Assembly (NCBI GenBank): GCA_017882705.1
Contig: JADGOZ010000034.1
Coordinates: 1-64,000, forward strand
DNA length: 64,000 nucleotides
Source: Candidatus Nanopelagicales bacterium
Lineage (GTDB): Bacteria; Actinomycetota; Actinomycetes; S36-B12; CAIYMF01
Reading direction: 5' to 3'
In this document: in pieces, positions 47,080-55,258 of the stretch
How the letters are laid out: each line of letters starts with the position of its first letter
How positions within the stretch are numbered: the stretch's first letter is position 1
Made by a program: the position numbers and the translations under genes
The notes under the pieces: model-generated
Database searches by the model: none
The model's input: the letters and a program-made list of their open reading frames with translations, nothing else
What the model was told of the DNA's origin: nothing

Positions 47080-47469
47080 CGCGCGTCGAGCGTGCCGGCG
47101 GACGGACGACCGTGAGCGTCGTGGACCTCGACGGCTTCAAGGGCTACAACGACAGCCGGGGGCACGCTGCCGGGGACCGGCTCCTCGTGGGTATCGTCGC
47201 CGACTGGGGCTCGACCCTGCGCGCGGGCGACGTGCTCGCACGGGTGGGCGGTGACGAGTTCGTGGTCGTCCTGCCGCAGACCCATCTGTCCACGGCCGAG
47301 GTGCTGCTCGCGCGGATGCGCGACGCCAACCCCTTCCCGTGGAGTGTCGGGACCCTCGTCTAGCGATCGGACGAGGACCTCTTCGCGGCGGCCGCGCGCG
47401 GACGAGCTGCTCCACGCCCACAAGATCCGCCGTCGGTTCCACGTCGCCGGACCTCCGCTCGAGGCCTGA
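47080..47469 (+). pseudogene. Broken GGDEF (diguanylate cyclase) domain
   Basis: From about 47080 the frame reads LTRVERAGG, then VSVVDLDGFKGYNDSRGHAAGD, then the active-site motif RVGGDEFVVVLP, and stops at TAG 47361-47363 after WSVGTLV. The expected remainder continues in the same frame (SDEDLFAAAAR) and then, after a frameshift, as RADELLHAHKIRRR to 47469. The N-terminal part of a normal GGDEF domain and any sensor are missing. The motif is intact, but truncation, stop and frameshift make it a pseudogene. Confidence 0.75.
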
Positions 47470-47495
47470 CCCGCGCCGCACGGTTGGATGTCCGG

Positions 47496-48422
47496 GTGAC
47501 CCAGGCCGCCGGCTCGACCAATGCGATCGGCCGCCCCCCGACGACCGACCTCGTCCTGCTCGGTGTCGCCGTCCTGGCGATCGCGACCTCGGCCCCGCTG
47601 ATCGCGGCGAGCTCGGTCGCGCCGCTCGCGATCTCGTTCTGGCGCAGCCTGCTCGGCTCCGCCGTGACGCTCCCCTGGGCGTGGTGGCGGCACCGCGACG
47701 AGATGCGCGGGCTGTCGGCGTACGAGCTGCGGTGGACCGTCGCCGCGGGCGTCCTGCTCGCTCTGCACTTCGCCGCGTGGCTGCCGAGCCTGCAGTTCAC
47801 GTCGGTGGCGTCGTCGACCGCGCTCGTGTCGCTGCAGCCGGTGTGGGCTGCGCTGCTGGCGCGGCGGCAGGGCGCCTTCATCCCGCGCGTGGCATGGATC
47901 GGCATCGCGATCGCCCTGCTCGGCGTGCTGGTGCTCACCGGCATCGACGTGAGCGCCGACCCGCGGCACCTCGTGGGCGACCTGCTCGCCCTCGTGGGCG
48001 GCATGCTGTCGGCGGCGTACGTCACCGCGGGGGAGCGGGTGCGACGCACGGTGTCGACGCCCACCTACACGTCGCTCGCCTACGGCGTCTCCGCCCTCGT
48101 GCTCCTCCCGCTGTGCCTGGTGCTGGGGCAGGGCCTGTGGGGTTACTCCACGTCCGAGTGGGCGACGATCGTCGCGCTCACCGCTGGCGCGCAGCTCCTC
48201 GGCCACACGCTCATCAACCGGGTGCTGCGGACGACCTCGGCCACGGTCACGAGTCTGGCGATCCTGCTCGAGATGCCGGGAGCCACGATCATCGCGGCGG
48301 TCTGGCTCGGCCAGGTCCCGTCGGTGGCGCTCGTGCCGGCGATCGCGTTGATCTTCACGGGCCTCGTCCTCGTGATCCGGTCGGGGGACCCACGGGTGCC
48401 GAGCGAGTCGCCCCCCGTGTGA
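47496..48422 (+). CDS. EamA/DMT-family transporter
   Basis: The 308-residue protein has about ten transmembrane helices in two EamA repeats, the second near YVTAGERVRRTVSTPTYTS onwards. The family exports or imports metabolites; no substrate is indicated. GTG 47496 is taken as start; an in-frame TTG 12 bases upstream is less likely. It is followed by a short gap containing the promoter of the CitE-like lyase gene. Confidence 0.85.
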   Translation: MTQAAGSTNAIGRPPTTDLVLLGVAVLAIATSAPLIAASSVAPLAISFWRSLLGSAVTLPWAWWRHRDEMRGLSAYELRWTVAAGVLLALHFAAWLPSLQFTSVASSTALVSLQPVWAALLARRQGAFIPRVAWIGIAIALLGVLVLTGIDVSADPRHLVGDLLALVGGMLSAAYVTAGERVRRTVSTPTYTSLAYGVSALVLLPLCLVLGQGLWGYSTSEWATIVALTAGAQLLGHTLINRVLRTTSATVTSLAILLEMPGATIIAAVWLGQVPSVALVPAIALIFTGLVLVIRSGDPRVPSESPPV

Positions 48423-48443
48423 CCGCCCGGGAGACCGCGTTCG

Positions 48444-48449
48444 TACAGT
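48444..48449 (+). promoter_or_regulatory. -10 hexamer for leaderless CitE-like gene
   Basis: TACAGT ends 7 bases before the ATG at 48457. Confidence 0.45.
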
Positions 48450-48456
48450 GCGAGGC

Positions 48457-49425
48457 ATGAGCAGCCAGCCGCGCATCCTGCGCTCTCGTCGTTCCTGTCT
48501 CGCGGTCCCGGGCAGCAGTCCGAAGATGCTGGAGAAGGCCAAGGGCCTGCCGGCGGACCAGATCTTCATGGACATCGAGGACGCGGTCGCGCCGATCGCG
48601 AAGCCGGATGCCCGCAAGAACATCGTGGCGGCGCTGAACGAGGGCGGGTACGGCGACAAGGTCCGCACGGTGCGGGTCAACGACTGGACGACGTCGTGGA
48701 CCTACCGTGACGTGATCGAGGTGGTGGAGAACGCGGGTCCGAACCTGGACTGCATCATGCTGCCGAAGGTCCAGACCGCCGAGCAGGTCGTCGCGCTCGA
48801 CACGCTGCTGACGCAGATCGAGAAGACGATGGGCTTCGAGGTCGGGCGGATCGGGATCGAGGCGCAGATCGAGAACGCGCTGGGCCTGATCAACGTCGAC
48901 GCGATCGCCGCGAGCTCGCCGCGGGTGGAGACGATCATCTTCGGGCCGGCGGACTTCATGGCGAGCATCAACATGAAGTCGTTGGTCGTGGGGGAGAACC
49001 CGCCCGGGTACGACACCGGGGACGCGTACCACTACATCCTGATGCGGATCCTGATGGCGGCGCGTGCGTTCGACAAGCAGGCGATCGACGGGCCGTACCT
49101 GCAGATCCGCGACGTCGAGGGCTACAAGCGCGTCGCCGGCCGGTCCGCGGCGCTGGGGTTCGACGGCAAGTGGGTGCTCCACCCGGGCCAGGTCGACGCC
49201 GCGAACGAGGTCTACTCCCCGCGCCAGGAGGACTACGACCACGCCGAGATGATCCTCGACGCCTACGACTACTACACCTCGGCCGAGGGCGGTGCCCTCG
49301 GCGCGGTCATGCTCGGCGACGAGATGATCGACGAGGCCTCCCGCAAGATGGCCCTCGTCGTGTCCGCCAAGGGCCGCGCCGCCGGCATGGCGAGGACCGA
49401 GAGCTTCACCCCGCCCGAGGCCTGA
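48457..49425 (+). CDS. CitE/HpcH-type CoA-ester lyase (malyl-CoA lyase-like)
   Basis: The 322-residue TIM-barrel enzyme belongs to the HpcH/HpaI aldolase, citrate-lyase beta-subunit family. Landmarks are RRSCLAVPGSSPKMLEKA (CoA site), FMDIEDAVAPIAKPDARKN (metal Asp/Glu) and ETIIFGPADFMASI. The length and the LHPGQV segment near residue 245 fit malyl-CoA or methylmalyl-CoA lyases. The substrate is uncertain. ATG 48457 is chosen over a GTG-free upstream ATG at 48448 because it restores the usual start and leaves a leaderless -10. Confidence 0.85.
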   Translation: MSSQPRILRSRRSCLAVPGSSPKMLEKAKGLPADQIFMDIEDAVAPIAKPDARKNIVAALNEGGYGDKVRTVRVNDWTTSWTYRDVIEVVENAGPNLDCIMLPKVQTAEQVVALDTLLTQIEKTMGFEVGRIGIEAQIENALGLINVDAIAASSPRVETIIFGPADFMASINMKSLVVGENPPGYDTGDAYHYILMRILMAARAFDKQAIDGPYLQIRDVEGYKRVAGRSAALGFDGKWVLHPGQVDAANEVYSPRQEDYDHAEMILDAYDYYTSAEGGALGAVMLGDEMIDEASRKMALVVSAKGRAAGMARTESFTPPEA

Positions 49426-49453
49426 GCAGACCCCCATCCACAGGATGGTCCGC

Positions 49454-49513
49454 ATGTCACTGGTCTTGTGGCTGCTTCCGGGGCCGCGAAGCAGCCACAG
49501 CACCAGTTACATC
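49454..49513 (+). repeat. Long inverted repeat before the hydroxyproline operon
   Basis: The core is TGTGGCTGCTTC (49467-49478) pairing with GAAGCAGCCACA (49488-49499), and beyond a 2-base bulge ACTGGT pairs with ACCAGT; imperfect pairing continues outward (ATGT/ACAT). It may terminate the lyase transcript or be an operator or attenuator for the downstream operon, which starts 43 bases later. Confidence 0.65.
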
Positions 49514-49555
49514 TGTCCGGGTGCCTGGCGTGCGCGGACCTGGCAGGGTCCTCCT

Positions 49556-50719
49556 GTGGCTTCCGTGGGTGCTCCGGCGTACGACGTGGTCGTGGTCGGG
49601 GCGGGGATCGTCGGCGCGTCCTGCGCGCACCGGCTCGCCGAGGCGGGGTTGTCGGTCTGCATCGTCGACCGAGGACCGGTCGTGTCCGGCACCACGGGTG
49701 CGGGCGAGGGCAACATCCTGGTGTCCGACAAGGAGCCCGGCCCGGAGCTCGATCTCGCGCTGCTGTCGGCGCGGCTGTGGCACGAGCTCGCCGGGACGCT
49801 CCCCGACGCGGTGGAGATCGACGCCAAGGGCGGGATCATCGTGACGTCGTCCGAGGCCGGCCTCGCCGTTCTCGTCGCGGCCGCCGAGCGTCAGCGCGGG
49901 CACGGGATCGTCGCCGACGTGGTCGACCGCGAACAGCTCGCCGATCTCGAGCCGCACCTGTCGCCCGTGGTGCTCGGGGGCGTCAGCTACCCGCAGGACA
50001 TGCAGGTGCAGCCGATGCTCGCGGCGGCGCACCTCCTGCGCGCGGCACGCGCCCTCGGGGCGGACGTCAAGCCGCGCACGCGGATGGTCGGCGTCGAGCG
50101 TGCACGCGACGGCGCCGTCCGCGGCGTGGTCACCGACGCGGGCACGATCGCCTGCCGGCATCTCGTCAACGCGGCGGGCACGTGGGGCGGTGAGGTCGCG
50201 TCGCTCGCCGGCGGTCCGGTCCCGGTTCTGCCCCGCCGCGGCTTCATCCTCGTGACCGAGCCGCTGCCGCCGACGGTCCACCACAAGGTCTACGGCGCCG
50301 ACTACGTGGCCAACGTCGCGAGCGACAGCGCGGGACTCGAGACGTCGCCCGTCGTCGAGTCGACGCGGGCGGGCACGGTCCTCATCGGCGCGAGCCGCGA
50401 GCGCGTGGGATTCGACCGGACGACGTCGTACGACGTGCTCGGACGTCTTGCGGCGCAGGCGATCGCGCTCTTCCCGGTACTTGCGGGAGTGCGCGTGCAA
50501 CGCACCTACGGCGGATTCCGTCCGTACTGCCCCGACCACCTCCCGGTCATCGGCCCGGACCCGCGCGTCGACGGCCTCGTTCACGCGTGCGGGCACGAGG
50601 GCGCGGGGATCGGCCTCGCCCCCGCCACCGCGCTGCTGGTCACGCAGGCGATCACCGGCGAGGCCACGACCATCCCGATCGGGGCGTTCTCGCCGTCGCG
50701 GTTCGGGGAGGCGGCATGA
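49556..50719 (+). CDS. FAD oxidoreductase, DAO family (candidate D-hydroxyproline dehydrogenase beta subunit)
   Basis: The 387-residue flavoenzyme has the N-terminal dinucleotide fold VVVVGAGIVGASCAHRLAEAG and the C-terminal GHEGAGIGLAPATALLVTQ of D-amino-acid/sarcosine/proline dehydrogenase-like oxidases. The gene trio DAO-fold, small 2Fe-2S protein, second FAD protein matches the heteromeric cis-4-hydroxy-D-proline dehydrogenase of Pseudomonas aeruginosa (called lhpB-lhpF-lhpE in that species, from memory). The product would be delta-1-pyrroline-4-hydroxy-2-carboxylate. GTG 49556 is the first sensible start. It overlaps the next gene by four bases. Confidence 0.8.
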   Translation: MASVGAPAYDVVVVGAGIVGASCAHRLAEAGLSVCIVDRGPVVSGTTGAGEGNILVSDKEPGPELDLALLSARLWHELAGTLPDAVEIDAKGGIIVTSSEAGLAVLVAAAERQRGHGIVADVVDREQLADLEPHLSPVVLGGVSYPQDMQVQPMLAAAHLLRAARALGADVKPRTRMVGVERARDGAVRGVVTDAGTIACRHLVNAAGTWGGEVASLAGGPVPVLPRRGFILVTEPLPPTVHHKVYGADYVANVASDSAGLETSPVVESTRAGTVLIGASRERVGFDRTTSYDVLGRLAAQAIALFPVLAGVRVQRTYGGFRPYCPDHLPVIGPDPRVDGLVHACGHEGAGIGLAPATALLVTQAITGEATTIPIGAFSPSRFGEAA

Positions 50720-51018
50720 GCCGGGGCGAGGCTCGCGGCGCAGGGCCGAGGAGAGGTGAGTCGTTCGGCGTCAGCCTCGACGGCGCCGAGGTCACGGCGT
50801 ACGACGGCGACTCGGTCGCTGCGGTCCTGATGCGCGAGGGCCACGTGTCGTGGCGCCTCACCCGGCACGGGAACCGGCCGCGCGGGCTGTTCTGCGGGAT
50901 CGGCGCGTGCCAGGACTGCGTCGTCACGGTCGACGGCGTCGACGGGGTCCGTGCCTGCGTGGCGCCGGCCACCCCGGGCGCGGAGATCCGCTCGAACGGC
51001 GGCCCGTCCGATGGGTGA
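50716..51018 (+). CDS. Small [2Fe-2S] subunit of the hydroxyproline dehydrogenase
   Basis: The 100-residue protein is a Fer2_4-type ferredoxin domain with the cluster motif CGIGACQDC and a later Cys (RACVAPA). It matches the small (gamma) subunit of heteromeric sarcosine-oxidase/hydroxyproline-dehydrogenase-type complexes, passing electrons between the FAD proteins. It overlaps both neighbours (ATGA with the previous gene, 8 bases with the next). Confidence 0.82.
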   Translation: MSRGEARGAGPRRGESFGVSLDGAEVTAYDGDSVAAVLMREGHVSWRLTRHGNRPRGLFCGIGACQDCVVTVDGVDGVRACVAPATPGAEIRSNGGPSDG

Positions 51019-52405
51019 GGTGGAGCGCGCGACGTACGACGTGGTCGTGATCGGCGCCGGACCGTCGGGGATGGCGAGCGCGGTCGAGGCGGCTGCGGGC
51101 GGCCTGCGGGTGGCGCTGCTCGACCAGTTCGCCCGTGTCGGCGGCTCCTACTGGCGGCACAACCCCGAGCACCTCGACGACCTCGCCGCGGTGCCGCTGC
51201 ACCACGACTGGGCCACGTTCCGCCGCCTGCGCACCCGGTTGCAGACGGTCGACGTCCGCACCGAGCACACGGTGTGGGCGCTCGAGCGCCGCGAGCTGGG
51301 GTTCCGGGTCCGTGCGCTGCGCGGCGAGGTCGAGCGGGCTGCGGTCGTGCTCGACGCGACCTCGGTGGTCGTGGCCACCGGCACCCACGACCGAGTCGAA
51401 CCGTTCGAGGGGTGGACGCTGCCCGGAGTGCTCGGCGCCGGTGGCGCGCAGGCGCTCCTCAAGGGATCGCTCGTCGCACCGGGCGACCGCGTCGCGCTGG
51501 GCGGCACCGGACCGCTGCTGCTCGTCGTGGCCGACGGCCTGCTGCGCTCGGGCGTGGACGTGGTGGCCGTCGCGGAGTCCGGGCATCCCACGAAGTACGG
51601 CCTGCACCCCACGGCGTGGTCGGGGCTCGCGTCGCGATCGCGCGAGGCAGCGGCGTATGTCGCGACGCTCGCGCAGCACCGCGTGCCCTACCTCGCGGGC
51701 TGGGGGATCCGCGCCGCGCACGGGACCGACCGCGTCGACGGCGTGACCCTGGCGACGCGTCGCGGCCGGACGAAGTCCTACGACGTCGACGCGCTGCTCG
51801 TGTCGCACGGGTTCACCCCGCAGCTCGAGCTGCTCCTGGCGCTCGAGCCCGAGACCCGCGTCGACGGCGACGGGTCGGTGGTCGTGATCGTCGACGACCA
51901 GCAGCGCACGTCGGTGCCGGGACTGCTCGCCACGGGTGAGGTCACGGGCGTGGGTGGTGCGTCGCTCGCAATCCTGGAGGGCTACGCCGCAGGTCGGGCT
52001 CTGACGGACCGCCCGGTCGATCCAGCTGTGCTCAGGCGGATCTCGGTGCACCGCCGCTTCGCGCGGACGATGCACGCCGTCCACGTGGCGCGGGGTGACT
52101 GGGTGCGCGACCTGCCCGACCACGAGCTCGTCTGCCGGTGCGAGGAGGTGACGGCCGGCGAGGTGCGCACCGCGTGCCGAGATCTCGGTGTCGACGACGT
52201 ACGCGGCGCGAAGCTGATGACGCGTGCCGGCATGGGGCTGTGCCAGGGGCGGATGTGCGGCCGCGCCGTGACCGACCTCGTGGCCGAGACCTCCCGTCGT
52301 GAGCCCGACGTCGCGGACTCCGTGCGCGCGGGCGCCCGCCTGCCGGCGACGCCCGTCCCGCTCTCCGTCCTCGCCACCGAGGACCTGACCGGCGACGCCA
52401 CCTGA
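51011..52405 (+). CDS. FAD/NAD-type oxidoreductase with C-terminal BFD-like [2Fe-2S] domain (dehydrogenase alpha subunit)
   Basis: The 464-residue protein has the N-terminal FAD motif VIGAGPSGMASAVEAAAGG, a middle pyridine-nucleotide-disulfide-reductase-like fold, and a C-terminal bacterioferritin-associated-ferredoxin-like domain with four Cys (CRCEEVTAGEV, then GMGLCQGRMCG). This architecture is the alpha subunit of heteromeric hydroxyproline dehydrogenases and related amine oxidases. The 8-base overlap with the small subunit supports a complex. A 60-base gap and a fresh Shine-Dalgarno site separate it from the next gene. Confidence 0.83.
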   Translation: MGEVERATYDVVVIGAGPSGMASAVEAAAGGLRVALLDQFARVGGSYWRHNPEHLDDLAAVPLHHDWATFRRLRTRLQTVDVRTEHTVWALERRELGFRVRALRGEVERAAVVLDATSVVVATGTHDRVEPFEGWTLPGVLGAGGAQALLKGSLVAPGDRVALGGTGPLLLVVADGLLRSGVDVVAVAESGHPTKYGLHPTAWSGLASRSREAAAYVATLAQHRVPYLAGWGIRAAHGTDRVDGVTLATRRGRTKSYDVDALLVSHGFTPQLELLLALEPETRVDGDGSVVVIVDDQQRTSVPGLLATGEVTGVGGASLAILEGYAAGRALTDRPVDPAVLRRISVHRRFARTMHAVHVARGDWVRDLPDHELVCRCEEVTAGEVRTACRDLGVDDVRGAKLMTRAGMGLCQGRMCGRAVTDLVAETSRREPDVADSVRAGARLPATPVPLSVLATEDLTGDAT

Positions 52406-52465
52406 CCGTCCGCACCGGTTCCTTGTAGGTTCACCCCGATCTCCCACCCGCTCCTGGAGGCGACG

Positions 52466-53356
52466 ATGGCTCGACAGTCCTGGCACGGTGTCCTGGTCGC
52501 GACGGCCTTGCCGATGCGCGCCGACCTCTCGGTCGACCTCGACGCCTACGCCGAGCACGTGCGCTGGCTCGCCGAGCAGGGCTGCGACGGCGTGGCTCCC
52601 AACGGCTCGCTGGGGGAGTACCAGACGCTGAGCGATACCGAGCGTGCCGCCGTGGTGCAGACCGCGATCGACGCGTCGCCCGAGGGCTTCACCGTCATGC
52701 CCGGTGTCGGTGCCTACGGCGCGCTGCAGTCGCGCCGGTGGGCCGAGCAGGCGGCCGAGGCCGGCGCGCCCGTGGTCATGATGCTGCCGCCGAACACCTA
52801 CAAGGCCGACGAGGAGACGGTGGTCGCGCACTACCGCACCGTGGCCGAGGTGGGCGTGCCGATCCTCGCCTACAACAACCCTTTCGACACGAAGGTCGAT
52901 CTCACGCCGCCGCTCCTCGCGCGGCTGTTCCACGAGGGACTGATCGTGGCCGTGAAGGAGTTCACCGGCGACCCGCGCCGCGCCTACGAGATCGCCGAGC
53001 TGGCACCCGGCCTCGACATCCTCATCGGGTCCGACGACGTCGTGCTCGAGGTCGGCATCGCCGGTGCGGTCGGCTGGGTCGCGGGCTTCACCAACTCGCT
53101 GCCGCGCTCGACGATCGAGCTCTACAACGCCTCGCTCGCGGGCGACCTCGCGACGGCGGTCCCGCTGTACAAGGCGCTACACCCGCTGCTGCGCTGGGAC
53201 TCGAAGACCGAGTTCGTCCAGGCGATCAAGGTGTCGATGGACGTCGTCGGTCGCTACGGCGGCCCGTGCCGCCCGCCGCGCTCAGCGCTGGCGCCCGCGA
53301 TCGAGGCCGAGATCCGCGCCCACACCGAGAAGGCCCTCGCAGCAGGGATGGGCTGA
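52466..53356 (+). CDS. DHDPS-family lyase (candidate pyrroline-4-hydroxy-2-carboxylate deaminase)
   Basis: The 296-residue TIM-barrel enzyme belongs to the dihydrodipicolinate-synthase/N-acetylneuraminate-lyase family, with Schiff-base Lys164 in VAVKEFTGDP and the conserved ILAYNNPF. In the hydroxyproline pathway this family deaminates delta-1-pyrroline-4-hydroxy-2-carboxylate to alpha-ketoglutarate semialdehyde; the adjacent dehydrogenase and epimerase support that role rather than lysine biosynthesis. CTGGAGG precedes the ATG. Its TGA overlaps the next ATG by one base. Confidence 0.82.
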   Translation: MARQSWHGVLVATALPMRADLSVDLDAYAEHVRWLAEQGCDGVAPNGSLGEYQTLSDTERAAVVQTAIDASPEGFTVMPGVGAYGALQSRRWAEQAAEAGAPVVMMLPPNTYKADEETVVAHYRTVAEVGVPILAYNNPFDTKVDLTPPLLARLFHEGLIVAVKEFTGDPRRAYEIAELAPGLDILIGSDDVVLEVGIAGAVGWVAGFTNSLPRSTIELYNASLAGDLATAVPLYKALHPLLRWDSKTEFVQAIKVSMDVVGRYGGPCRPPRSALAPAIEAEIRAHTEKALAAGMG

Positions 53357-54357
53357 TGCGCGCGCGCCGCGTCTTCCACGCCGTCGACTCGCACACGGAG
53401 GGGATGCCGACACGCGTGATCGTGGGAGGGGTCGGCGTCCTCCCCGGGGCGACGATGGCCGAGCGGCGCATGCACGTCATCAACGAGGCCGACGACCTGC
53501 GCACGCTGCTGATGTACGAGCCGCGCGGGCACTCCGCGATGAGCGGCGCGATCCTGCAGCCCCCGACGCGTCCCGACGCCGACTGGGGCGTGGTCTACAT
53601 CGAGGTCAGCGGCTGCCTCCCGATGTGCGGCCACGGCACGATCGGCGTCGCGACCGTGCTGGTCGAGACCGGCATGGTCGAGGTCACCGAGCCGGTCACG
53701 ACGATCCGCCTCGACGTGCCCGCGGGTCTCGTCGAGGCGAAGGTGCACGTGGAGAACGGTCGCGCGAAGGCCGTGACCATCCGCAACGTGCCGTCCTACG
53801 TCGTCGGGCTCGACCGCACCGTGCACGTCCCTGGCATCGGCGAGGTCGTCTACGACCTGGCCTTCGGCGGGAACTTCTACGCGATCCTCCCGATCGAGCG
53901 CCTCGGGATACCCTTCGAGCGCAACGAGAAGCAGCGGATGCTCGACGTATCGCTCGCGATGATGGACGCCATCAACGCCATCGACGCACCGGTGCACCCG
54001 GAGAACCCCGAGATCCGCGACTGCCACCACGTCTATCTCGAGGCACCCGGCTCCACCGCGCGGCACAGCCGGCATGCGATGGCGATCCATCCGGGCTGGT
54101 TCGACCGCTCGCCGTGCGGCACCGGCACGAGCGCGCGGATGGCGCAGCTGCACGCTCGCGGCGAGCTTGCGCTCGACACGGACTTCCTCAACGAGTCCTT
54201 CATCGGTACGACGTTCACCGGACGCCTCGTCGAGGAGACCACCGTGGCCGGGATTCCGGCAGTCGTGCCCACGATCACGGGTCGGGCCTGGGTCACCGGC
54301 ACGGCGCAGTACGTCCTCGACCCCGACGACCCGTTCCCCGCGGGCTTCCTGCTCTAG
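53356..54357 (+). CDS. Proline racemase-family 4-hydroxyproline 2-epimerase
   Basis: The 333-residue cofactor-free epimerase has both catalytic cysteines: Cys91 in PMCGHGTIG and Cys254 in SPCGTGTSA. A Cys pair indicates a racemase or epimerase, not a trans-3-hydroxyproline dehydratase. It would convert trans-4-hydroxy-L-proline to cis-4-hydroxy-D-proline, the first step of the pathway encoded upstream. The protein ends FPAGFLL and its stop TAG is part of a CTAG at the edge of an insertion-sequence scar; family members often run a few residues further, so the last residues may have been replaced. Confidence 0.87.
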   Translation: MRARRVFHAVDSHTEGMPTRVIVGGVGVLPGATMAERRMHVINEADDLRTLLMYEPRGHSAMSGAILQPPTRPDADWGVVYIEVSGCLPMCGHGTIGVATVLVETGMVEVTEPVTTIRLDVPAGLVEAKVHVENGRAKAVTIRNVPSYVVGLDRTVHVPGIGEVVYDLAFGGNFYAILPIERLGIPFERNEKQRMLDVSLAMMDAINAIDAPVHPENPEIRDCHHVYLEAPGSTARHSRHAMAIHPGWFDRSPCGTGTSARMAQLHARGELALDTDFLNESFIGTTFTGRLVEETTVAGIPAVVPTITGRAWVTGTAQYVLDPDDPFPAGFLL

Positions 54358-54698
54358 ATGTACTGCCAGGGGCAGTGCGGGGGATGACCAGCTGGGCGAC
54401 TTCGTGGGCCGCCGCCGCGTCGCGGAACGCGTGGGAGCGCTGGTACTCCTTCGCGTTGTCGGTGATGACCTGCTCGACGGTGATCCCGTGGTCGGCGAAG
54501 AACTCGACGGCGCGGGTGAGGAACCCTGCGCAGGTGACGCCCTTGAGGTCGGGGTGGATCTCGGAGTAGGCATTAGCGTGGGCCATGAAGACCTCCGTGC
54601 GGGCGGTTGCTTAGACACCACCCACCGCATCGGGGGTCTTCACTTCGTTCAAGCCGCCACGCGGACTGTCACCAACGTCCTGGCCAAGTACATCTAGG
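54353..54698. mobile_element. Scar of IS481-family elements between two CTAG sites
   Basis: TCTAGA (54353-54358) and TCTAGG (54693-54698) bracket the region; IS481 is known to insert at NCTAGN. Inside on the minus strand a transposase start MAHANA, with GGAGGTC before it, is joined to a middle piece with the catalytic-core segment HGITVEQVITDNAKEYQRSH and ends near CPWQ, which abuts a terminal YI-stop. On the plus strand the right end reads TVTNVLAKYI-stop, another IS481-type C-terminus. Large parts of the transposase are deleted, so it is immobile. Confidence 0.7.
54358..54586 (-). pseudogene. Internally deleted IS481-type transposase
   Basis: The frame begins MAHANA at 54586 and continues directly into YSEIHPDLKGVTCAGFL, skipping the helix-turn-helix half of a normal transposase. 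It then has VEFFADHGITVEQVITDNAKEYQRS from the integrase core and breaks off after about 70 residues. The end shows CPWQ in a shifted frame followed by YI-stop. Not functional. Confidence 0.7.
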
Positions 54699-54705
54699 CG
54701 CGGCT

Positions 54706-55212
54706 GTGCCCGAGCCCACGCCGACCAGCGACGAGGCGATGGCCTCGGTGCGCATCCGCGGCGCGCTCGGCGACCGCGTGCTGGCCCTCGAGCACGTCGG
54801 GTCGACGTCGGTCGCCGGCCTGGTCGCGAAGCCGCTGCTCGACGTGCTGCTCGTGGTCGCCGACCCGGACGAGGAGTCGGCGTACGTCCCGGACCTCGTG
54901 GCGCTGGGCCTGGCGCTGCGCATCCGGGAGCCGCTCTGGCACCGGCTGCTCAAGGGGACCGATCCGGCACTCAACCTGCACGTGTTCGCGCCCGACTGCG
55001 CAGAACCCGTGCGGTGCTGCGCTTCCGCGACCACCTGCGCAGTCACACCGCGGACCGCGACCTCTACGAGCGCACGAAGAAGGGGCTTGCGGCACTCATC
55101 TGGGGGTGCACGCAGGACTACGCCGAGGCCAAGAGCGACGTGGTCGCGGAGATCCTGGGTCGGGCGGAGCCCCTCCGCGCGGGACGGCTGCCCGCGGGCG
55201 CTCGACGCATAG
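54706..55212 (+). pseudogene. Frameshifted GrpB/UPF0157-family gene
   Basis: The first frame from GTG 54706 reads RGALGDRVLALEHVGSTSVAG, then AKPLLDVLLVVADPD and LHVFAPDCAEPVR, typical of the GrpB (UPF0157, nucleotidyltransferase-like) family. At about 55012 the family sequence moves to another frame as MLRFRDHLRSHTADRDLYERTKK and AEAKSDVVAEILGRAEP, so one base appears to have been lost. The N-terminus also looks shortened next to the insertion scar. Probably inactive. Confidence 0.75.
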
Positions 55213-55258
55213 CGACGCGCGACCGCGGTGGGCCCGGGAGTTCGGCTACATCGCCCGG

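Noticed and set aside
48457-49425. CitE-like lyase as a member of the hydroxyproline operon
   Set aside because: It has its own promoter-like hexamer, is separated by 130 bases with a large inverted repeat, and its reaction is not part of the hydroxyproline route.
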